64,000 nucleotides of DNA from Diadema setosum. Lineage: Eukaryota; Echinodermata; Echinoidea; Diadematoida; Diadematidae. Position numbers and translations under genes: made by a program. The stretch spans positions 28,020,632 through 28,084,631 of the forward strand of contig NC_092694.1 in assembly GCF_964275005.1 (NCBI RefSeq), written 5' to 3'. The notes beneath the pieces are model-generated. The model did not search any database, was not told the origin of the DNA, and saw only the letters and a program-made list of their open reading frames with translations. Positions within the stretch are counted from its first letter, which is position 1. Every line of letters begins with the position of its first letter. Of the stretch, positions 48,552 to 59,548 are shown piece after piece.

Positions 48552-51500
48552 GACATTTCTGAATCAAATTACTGTAAAGTGGTAATGACATGATTTTCTA
48601 AGGGCACATTTCGTGAATATAGACTTCTACAGTGCGTTCTGATTATCTAATTACTTATCATCATTGCTGGTTGTAGTTACAATTTAACGAATATCTTTGA
48701 GTACCAATTTATTATGGCGCAGACAGTAAGGAATGATTTTAATAGTTCGAGGGGCCTTTCGCTTTGAAAAATACATGACTCCGCCACCAATTCATCTGGC
48801 TGTATTTCGCCACAGAGATAGCTGCAAGCGTCCCTGATTTATGGAAGTATCACTGTGGTAATTAATGTCCTATCAATCCACTTCGCAGGAGAGATGTGCA
48901 AAGACACGTGAAAGGAAGGAGGATTAAAGTGCTGGCAACTATGTAATATAACTCTTCAGTAATTTCTCCTACAACAATAAAATGGACCTATTTTTTTAAA
49001 GCAAACATACATACAAACAAACAACCAAATGAGAGAGTTCTGGTCACCTGTTCGATATTGGAGAGTTGTTCGCTCGTGTATTGATTTGTTTGCCCTGGAA
49101 TTTTGGCAGACATCTCACACGAACAGCTCATTGTATCACAATCCGGTAGAACTGCGACAAAAGAATTGAAATTGAAATTGAAATAAGAGACGTTTTGATA
49201 GACAAAATTACTTACAATACTAACTAACGTGTTTTCTACGTCACAAAAAAAAAAAATGGTTTGAGATGTCATGACGTAGACACATAAGTTAGTTATGTAC
49301 ATGTGTTTGTGTGTTGATAGTATTGATGGGATAACTGAGTATTTTCATAACAAGCAAGATTACCGGCAATTCGATTTAATAGATCGGACACCGTTTGATA
49401 TCGAATTTGTTGCACCTACCTGATATCAGGATCCAGTCATCTCAACGTTTAGATAAGCTCTGAAAGCTCTTTTAGTCAATGTGTTGTTTGATACAAAGAA
49501 ATAGAAACCACGCACATTATAGAACTGTACACTAAGGAATGCAGTTTACCTTGCAAATATGCCATCTACGTCTCTTCTCGTGGTGTATTGTCATTCAGAC
49601 ATAAACGATAAGAAACAATCATGGTGGTTTTCTTTCGGTCATCTTGAAAACAACAACGGCCTAATAACATAATGGTAATGCCGGTTTCTCTGAAGGACAA
49701 GCTATCATCTTTATTCAAGTTGCAAAGCTATCATCTCGATGACTACAGTTCAGGTGTACATGACTGACAATAATCATTGTGCTTTATTAGAGTGTTCTGA
49801 GACTAAAACCTAAGAACCGCGCTATAAATGTTGTTTCACGTTACAAGCAACATAACTGTAAGCTTTATTGGAGCGTACTCACTGTAATAAATTTGCACTG
49901 TTTGTAGCCCGCCACAGAACATGCCGACACTTCCGGCACATGGCACGCCACACTGGTCGTCTGGCCACACTTCGTCGTCGCTGGAGCACAGCTTGCGGCA
50001 GGCACAGAAGCAATATTTACCGCCGTGGAGGGCAAAATGAGTGTGTCCACTCTGGGAGCAGGCGGCGTAGCACGAGCCGCCCGTCATGTTTTCCGAGGAT
50101 ATTTGAAACGCGTTGTCGAAACACCGGACGGGGGAACAACCGACATAGACAGCATCTGTTCAGTTGGCAGACAATCAAACACTGGTTTTGATGGCGTTTC
50201 CCCACATTTATTTTCATTTTACAAAAAAATAAATAAAAACAAAAATAAAAATAAATATAAAAAAATAACATGAATGTGTGTATTGTGTGCATTTCAATCT
50301 TGGACGTGACAAAGTTGATAGCTGCGATTTAAAATGTAATCTTCCTGTATCATTGTTTGTATGTCAAATCGTTTTTACAAGCTGAATATTTCATAATTTT
50401 ACTGTATATCCAGGTCGAAAAGAATGGAGAAATAAACAACAACGAAACAAAACGAACCAGTATCCTTGAACTAAGGAAGGGGGAAGACTTTCGTTTGTGT
50501 TCTTTAGGGCTTATGTCCATTTTCACATCAATTACATATTTTCAAATCAAAACACAACGTTTCATATCATGCTTCACACCTCCTCTTCACAGCCTGCAAT
50601 CGACAACTTTTTTATATTTCTACACCAAGTAACATACATTACAAGAGGACAAGAGGACATAATCATTAGCAATGAAAAGAAACAATGACAGTTAAGTTTA
50701 AGCTTAAAGAAAGAACGTATTTACAGCAATAAATCTTTGTCTAATCTACATTATTAGGTAATCCGTGTGTACGTACATAGTTTTCCGACTATACATCGCT
50801 TGAACAGAGTGCCAGATCAATTTTTATTGCAGTTAATTCAATCTTACGTTTGGGTCCTGTAACACACTGCTTCATGTAACTTTTAATCAATTCAAAAAAT
50901 CCTTATTTTTTATTGTGCGATATTTTTTTTTTCCTGACGATACTCACGATTCAAATGGTCAATCAAAATATATTACTAAGTATGTGTCCCTGCACCACAA
51001 AACCAACAAAAAAGTCGCCAGACATGGATTTTTAGTTAAGGGCAGACTCTGAAAGAGCAAACTCTAAGCTTTAAAATGATGTATAACTCAATTCAAATGG
51101 ACTCCCCTAACTTATCTAAATACTGGAAAGAAAGCACACACTGTGAACTGAGTGTGAACTGAGAAAAGAGGCTCTGAAGAACACGGTCTATTCAAGCGCT
51201 TAATCTTTACCAAGCCGTGCTAGCTATGCCATGGAAGGGACAAAACACAGGATGTAAATCGTCGCAGCAACAACAATGAAGGACTTATCAAATTTAGCTG
51301 AAATTAGGCATGTTCTATTAGCATATGCCGTCCATGATTAATACTAATTTTCAAAGCAGTAACGTTGTCTATTCAAAAGTTATTAGACTTGAAAATGAAG
51401 TGTGTGCAAAGAATTTCAAGACATGAAAAGCGGCCTCTATATAGTCAAACCTGATCATTCTACTCTTCCCAAAAAAAGGTTGTAGAAAAACTGCTTAAAA

Positions 51501-51670
51501 CACACTTTCCCATACATGTTATGATACCAAATTGAAGAATAATGTAGAAGGATAGCTCTATCAGAAAATATGAGAAACTGAACTTGGTTGACCCATTTCA
51601 CCTTTGTTTTTTTTTTAGTCCTCACTTATAATCAAGGGGTGCGACTTTTTGTTTGTTTTGTGGTGCACGG

Positions 51671-51705
<35 letters not shown>

Positions 51706-52410
51706 ACCGTGCACCTCAAAACGAACATAAAGTCGCACACACTGATTTTGCGTGAGGACTGAAAATAAATGAAATGGGTCAACCTAGCCAAACTTGACTT
51801 TTTAATATTTTCTGAAAGAGCGGATCTTCTTTTACATTATGCTTAAATTTGGTATCATAAAACGGGCAGGAAAGTGTGCTTTGTTAGCAGTTTATCCCGA
51901 ACATTTTTGGTAGAATAGTGTGATTAGGTGTGTCTTTAGAATCCCTTTTTCATTTCTGAAAAAAACTTGTCCACACTCTTCACTTTCAACTCTAATAACT
52001 TTTGAAAGGATAGTGCTACTGCTTTGGAAGCTGGCATTAATTATGGGCAGAATGTGTTAATGAGGCATGCTTAATTTCAGTTTAATCTGATAATCCCTTC
52101 ATTGTTGATACTCTGGTGGTTTACTTCCTGTTTTTTGTCCCATTCATCGCACAGCCAGCAGGGTTTGGTAAAGATTAAGCGCTTGAATAGACACTGTACT
52201 TCAGAGCCTCTTTTCTAAGTTCACACTTTTCCTGAGTTTGTGCTTTCTTTCCAATATTTAGATATGTTAGGAGAGTCCATTTGATTTGAGTTATACATCA
52301 TTTTAAAGCTTAAAGTCTGTTCTTTCAGAATATGGTCTCAACTAAAAATTCATGTCTGGCGACTTTTTGTTTGTTTTGAGGTGCAGGGTCACATATATAT
52401 ATATATATAG

Positions 52411-52465
<55 letters not shown>

Positions 52466-54341
52466 CATACAGGTGGTTTTGTTTGTTTTTGTTTTTGTTT
52501 TTGTTTTTGTTTTGTTTTTTTTGGGGGGGGGGGGTACACTCCGACAGTCTGCAAGCCATTTCAAAACGAATGGAAGATGTGAGCATTCCCGTCGTGGAGT
52601 CTATATAACGGAACACACCAGGGACGGTCTTTCAGCTTCTCTGAATTAGTTTCAGTCCACAACAATTCTACATCACTGATAAGTAATAGCATCTTCGTAT
52701 TGTCCATTTCTGACTCTCCTTGGTATCTTCATGGCTTGTATTTCTATAGATTGAATCATCTTTATACCATGGTTTCAAAGTCTGTAAAAAAAATGATTTT
52801 TGCATTGTGAGTCATATTTCGTCAACAGTTATTATGACGTGGGAACATAATTCATATACCAAAGTAAGTTTGTAGATAGTTTAATAGGTTATTGTATTTA
52901 TGTTTTTGACTTTGCTCAAGTAAACATGTTTCACAAGGCCAAGCCAAAAAAAAAAAATAATAATAATAAAAAAAAATTAAAAAAAAACAAAACAAACAAA
53001 CTTATCCAGAGTCGAGCACTTCAGGTGAATTCCTCTCTTTCACGTTAAACACGCAATTGCAATATAATAAAATTTAAATGGACTGTACAGCTCTGGTTGA
53101 GGCGAGGATTTAACTTTCAACGTTCAGCGAGATATTCAAAAAACCACTCTATGAGATGTCAAACAGTATGCATTTCTAAGGGGTATCAAAAGTTTATTTG
53201 ACTAAAATCGCTTTTGAAAAGGTTGAGATATCCAAAAACAAGGTGAAACAAAGAGATCCTAATAAAAGGCGTGGCTTGTCGCCTTGTATTATTATCACTT
53301 TTTGGTATGCCTTCGCCATTTGAAAAACAAATTTCATCAAATAAACGTTGAATCCTGATGATAATTACATGTTCTTTCATATTTCATAAGAGGTTTCTCA
53401 TTATCTCACTTGGGAATGTTATGAACCTGAATCCTCACCTCAACCAGTACTGTACAGTCCCTTTAACCAGGGAGGTGTTACAGAGATGGAGTGGCAACTC
53501 TTCGTAATTCATGCAAACACATGTCTGGGTTCAAGGCGTTACAATGGGATGTCTAGCATTCCACTACGCTATGAAGTCATGCTCGGCACGGCTCTAGTTG
53601 CAAGACGAAGTTTGGAGACGAAGAACGCATTTCACCTTTCGTTGAATTACAAGCTTTATTTCACCGCAAAATTTTAGATGAAATAATCGAATTGAATTAG
53701 AACACTTTAGGAAGGAATGCAATATTATAAACATGTATTTCTAGTTTCTTCGTAATTCGCAAATCGAAATGAAATGGAAATTAGGTTCTCTTAAAATCCT
53801 AATATTTTTCTATAATGCACACATTTCCGCATGTTGATTTTCTATCTTTTAATAAGGGATATTTTGATCTTTCAAATACAGTACTCCGCTAAAGCGTGTT
53901 CCAGCGTGTTTTTAAACTATTTGCTGTTGAAATTGTGAGTTTTACACTGCATTTTGATCCGCTGCTCCAATTCAAGGTACAGAAATTCATTGTTGCCATC
54001 ACATTGAAAGAGAGGGTGAATTGCAGTAAGAGCAAGTATTTTTAGATGCGAGAGGTCTAGTCCTGATTACTGATGCTCTCTTTTGTCAAAGCACATGGGT
54101 AACACCTGTAGTTGAACGTATAACTTCTCAGCGGTGCCGCGCATGGCTTCAAAGGAGAGCAGTAGTTGTCTCTCCTTCTCTAGCACCTCCCTGCTATCTT
54201 ACTTCATAAGATCCATACAGTTTTTCAAGTGTCTTGAAATCTATTCATGTGTAATGCAACTTTCTTCATGCATGTTTTCTTTGAGGGTCGTGATCCTTTC
54301 ATTATGTGTCCAAGTCTTCAGACTGGTCCAAGAGTTGTTTA

Positions 54342-54409
<68 letters not shown>

Positions 54410-55151
54410 GCTGTGAGCGTGGTGGGGAATTCGTTGATATGGAATGCATGGCTTTCCTTATAGCTTCCCCGTGGGTTTGAACACTCTTTGTCTTGCTATG
54501 TATGTTGCGAGGCGGGCGATGACTGCGCTCTGTTTTTCCAGACCCTCATCCCGTGTGTCATATCCAAGTCGAATGTGTCAGGCGAGACGGTGGCGGCGGA
54601 CGATGTCAGTTGGTTTGCTGGCAAGACCAGAAACCAATTTAAAGAGGAGTACAATCGTCCGCAAAGGAACTCCCCAAGAAGCCCATGGATAGTAATAATA
54701 ATACTTCATTTATCAAGCGCATTATAAGCACATGATTCTCTATATGCGCTGTACAATAAAGACAAAGATATAGCATACAAACCAATGACTAACAAATATA
54801 ACAAAGATACAGCATACAAACCAATGACTATCAAATATAACAATCAACATAGTAAATACAGTAATTAACAAAAGGGGTAATGAATGTTTATCTTAATCAA
54901 AAGAGACGAAAAAAAAAAAGATGAGTTCTAAGACTGGATTTGAAATTTGCAAAATTTGAAATTGAGAAAATTGAAATTGAAAATTTGAGATTGTTCCAAA
55001 GATTAGGTCCAGCAACTGCAAAAGATCTGCCCCCGTTATATGACGAATTGGTTCTGGTTGTGTGAAGAAGGTCTTGGGTGCTTGAGCGAAGGTTGCGAGG
55101 AGGGTTATACTGTCTGAGCAAATCTGCCAGGTCTGTTGGGGAAGAACTATG

Positions 55152-55186
<35 letters not shown>

Positions 55187-58100
55187 TTTCAAATTCAAAT
55201 TCAAATTCAAACTTTATTTTCACTTTCTTCCTTGAGCCTTGTAGGTCAGCAATATAAGTTTGAACATTATGCGTTTGTCAACAGGTAGCCAGTGTAATTT
55301 TTTTTAAGGGTATTGGTTATACTTTGTTGACGAGAAGTTCGTGTGACAAGCCTGGCTGCGAAGTTCTGCAACATCTAATATTCTGCATGCGGTGGATGTC
55401 GGTAGAAGAAGGCCATACAACAAGCTGTTGCATGAGTCTATCCGGCTGGTGACAAATGCATGAACCAGTTTGTGAGGAAACCTCTGACTTGACTGCTGCA
55501 TAATTGCTGCATAGCAGATTTGCAGACAGTTTTTATTTGTTCCTTCATACTGATGTGCTGATCAAAGACGACCCCAAATTTCTAGCCATAAGGTGCCATA
55601 CCCCTCAAAAAAAGTTATGGGGAAGAAGGTGTTAAATTATCTTTCCATTCGAGGGTAGGGGGAGAGGGATCTCTTTGCCATGCTTTGTTGTCACACCTTT
55701 CCGGGCAAGCCTAGCGTGCGACTTACGAAGAACATTTTTTTACTACCCGGAGTTCCCCGCAGATGACCCGCACATGACAGTACCTATCTCACCCGTATCT
55801 CCCCCTTAATTACCCGGAGTTGCTCACGCAAGTCCTTTTCACCTGCAGCCAAGTTTAGGCCCTGTCACACCTGTACGGGCAGGCTAGGCGGGCTTGCTGA
55901 GTGTGGAGATTTTCTAGCACCCAGGACATTTTTTTGCAGGCGGACAAGAATGTGGGCAAGTTACGCACGCGTCTTACCTGCTGGATCCGTGCTACTTACG
56001 TTCTACTTACGCGTGACCTGCGTGTTAGGCGCATGGGTGGTGAGTGAGGGCTGACAACTTGGTGAAGGAATCCCTCTGATGGAATGGCAGAAGTCCTGCA
56101 GAATGGCATTATATTATCGGCATACGGGGACAGCGAAGTACCTGCCTTACAGCTGCGAAGTACCTGCGTGGGAGTTGCCTGCGAGGTGATGCCGCTAAGT
56201 TCCTCCTGCTTGTGTTCTGCGTGGATCTCTGCATCCCCGCGACTCATCTGGAAAAAAGTTTTGGTCATGCTCAAAACTCGGCTACGGGTAAATCGGACTT
56301 GCGTGCGCACCTCCGGGAAACTTTTGGCAAGATACGCGCTAGGTACTGTCAGGTGCGGACCAACTGCTGCGAGGTCCGGGTAGCATTTTTTTTTTCCCGC
56401 AAGTCAACCCGCAAGGCTTCCCCAACAAAGTGTGGCAAGGCCTTGATCATGCTCAACACTCGTTCCCGATGAGTCGCGGTGGTTTGCCAGCAGCTACTTC
56501 GCAGTCCCCGTATGTCCCTCGTAGCTGAACATGGATTGATTTCAAAGCTCTCACGCAGTTCACACGGAATACATGCAAGTTGCAGATAAATATTACGCGT
56601 CTAGCAGTAAGACACAATTAAGGAACTCGCCAATATTCTTGTACGCCCGCAGAAAATTCTCCTGCGTGCTGGAAAATCCCTTCTCGCAGCAAGTTCGCGT
56701 AGCTTACCCGGAAAGGTGTGACAGGGCCTTAACGAACGGACTTTCAACCTATCCAACCATTTTAGAGTACGAGATCCGCCGCCACCTGACTATGCTGATC
56801 TCAAATGAGTACACACAGGTGTCTCGAAAATTATGATTGCATGCATCCTAAATGACAAAGGAACTGTTTCCCTAATCCGGGTCTTATCTGGCTGATGCGC
56901 TTTTTCAGGCGGAAAGGTCTTTGAATAAACGTCAATGATGAGAGCCAGCAAACGTCAGAACATGACTAATTCCGTGTGTTTTGCTTGGAAATTACAGACT
57001 CGCTCGGCATCGCTCACTCATACGACCTTGCCTAATAGTGATGAGACATACATGTCCGCTTCCCTTGCTGTCTCTTTTTACTCTGGAAAATGTGCGGAAA
57101 AGATTGAAAATTAGATTACAAATCATAATCAATTAGCTCAATAGTTACCTTTCTCTCCAGAAGTTTCTACATTTTGCTAATGGAGATATCTGAGCCGTGA
57201 CTCGTACATACTGATGCATACAACTTCACATGCCTTTTCTTTGATTTAAAACAGTTATTTTCTTTTGAACATTTGTTTTATAATTTTCAAAGCTGCGTTG
57301 TGTTTTGCAGCTCTGGCGGATATCATGATTTCAAAGCAGGGAAGAATGTCTGAAATGTTTTTGCGAAACTTTTCACACAGGCAAAGGAATGCATCGATTA
57401 GCGAAAATGATGAATGTCAATGTGTAGAAGGCCCATTGTTGAAATGAAAATGGACAGATCATTATACAATGGAAAGCTTGTACTCTCAACAGCGTGAAAA
57501 AAACAAACAGATGATGTTAAAATAACAGCATTAGGTTTTATCAATCTTCCGTAAAAAGGGATATGTGAATACACCATTTTGTTATCATTAATCTATGGGC
57601 ACAGGCCCTATCTGCCTATGATATGACTAATCGGTAGACTGGTTCAAAATCCACCCAGGCAAAATTTGACATTTTCACATAGCCGTCTATTGAAAAGTAG
57701 CTTTTGTCTTCTTTTCATTGATCTCTTTGGGAGATCTCATTGTTCACTACCTTCTCTGAAGGATACATTCTGCTGAATACATCACATAATATAGGGATAT
57801 GATAGGTCTACTCAAATTCTACATACGCGCAATATGCTGGTATAATGGTAGAGTTGGTAGAGATCCTAGTGGCCGTATTGATATTTAAGAGAAATAGAAT
57901 TTGGTCTCATTTGCGGTCTTTTTAAAAGACAACGTGAAGTCGTGCCATTGAAGGAAAATCATAACATGATTTTATGAAGAAAAACTGGACTCTCTTTCCT
58001 AAAGTTTAACTTTAAGGTTTATCTTATGATTGACAACATTAGAACGCTCGATCTACTACTTATAAAACTATGCTTTATATTAAGCGCCAGTATCTTTATG

Positions 58101-58436
58101 AAACAGACTTACAATGTATGATCAGGATTAATCTTTCGCTCGATTTGCTAAGTTACGCTCAGTAAATCGAGCGTAACATCAATCGTAACTCTTCATGAAA
58201 CAGGCCTTGAAGTGACAATCCTTTGGTTTGTCCACTTGAAAATGTAATACATGCTTTAGCTTGTCAAGTTCTTTTTACGTGATGGATCATCTGTCCATAG
58301 TCTATTTCATAATAGACAACGCGTGAACGTGAACGTAAGAGCTGACATTTTTTCTATTATTCATCCGTTCATTCATTCATTTTTTTCATCTCCAAGAAGA
58401 CATGTAAATACAATTTTTTTTCATAAGGTATAAATG

Positions 58437-58471
<35 letters not shown>

Positions 58472-58712
58472 GAGTTTGTTTGCAAAAACCGATAAGTCCA
58501 TTTTTGAAGATTTTGAAATACGGTCTCTGTCATAAAGTACAAAATAATACCTTTTAAATGATATATTGGTCACTACATATAAAGGTACATTTTTAAAGTT
58601 ATGGTCAAAAGAATCAAAACTTTTCTTATTATTGTCTTTATTTTTCTTGACCTTTAACCGCAAATATCTCCATTTGAAAATTTTGGACTTATCGGTTTTT
58701 GCGATCAAACTC

Positions 58713-58751
<39 letters not shown>

Positions 58752-58752
58752 C

Positions 58753-58793
<41 letters not shown>

Positions 58794-59104
58794 GAGTTTG
58801 TTTGCAAAAACCGATAAGTCCATATTTGTCAAATGGAGATATTTGCGATTAAAGGTCAAGAAAAATAAGGAGAATAATAAGAAAATTTTTGCTTCTTTTG
58901 ACCATAACTTCAAAAATATACCTTTATATGTAGTGACCAATATATAATTGAAAAGTATTATTTTGTACTTTATGACAAAGAACGTACTTCAAAATCTTCA
59001 AAAATGGACTTATCGGTTTTTGCAAACAAACTCTTCATATATATATTCATTTGTTTTTTCATCTCAAAGAAGACATGTTAATACTTTTTTCCCATAAGGT
59101 ATCA

Positions 59105-59143
<39 letters not shown>

Positions 59144-59506
59144 TATATATAGTTGAGACAATGTAAATAACAGAAGATGTCGCATGAAACCGGCAGTGCG
59201 ACATCTTCTGTTATCTACATTGTCTCAACTATAATTTCACTTAGATGACAGAGGCGCGCGGTAGAAATATCAGCATCATCACACACATATATATATATAT
59301 ATAGATATGAAAATATAAGTGACATTTATGGGTATATCATTGATTATGTAAATAGAAAACTCCACAAAAAGCTGAAAATGCTGGAGATGGGAAGGAATGC
59401 TAAAAAAGCAATGTGTGTAGGGTGTACTCCCCCCCCCCCAAAAAAAAACACACACACACACACACACAATTATAGATATACATGTATCATTGATCTTCAA
59501 TATTTG

Positions 59507-59548
<42 letters not shown>

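Noticed and set aside
48491..48552. Possible CRISPR-like regular repeat
   Set aside because: It is a CA microsatellite with short interruptions, not direct repeats separated by unique spacers.
52352..52616. Open frames with long IYIYIY or KQKQKQ tracts
   Set aside because: Products of (TA)n and (GTTTTT)n microsatellites.
54488..54727. 79-codon frame starting MSCYVCCEAGDDC, resembling a Cys-rich domain
   Set aside because: Too short, no matching exon partners or splice signals in phase, and it lies in a repeat-rich GPCR intron on the opposite strand.
56084..56836. Cluster of 86-104-codon frames on both strands
   Set aside because: Explained by the GC-richer palindromic element 55857-56731; no family similarity.
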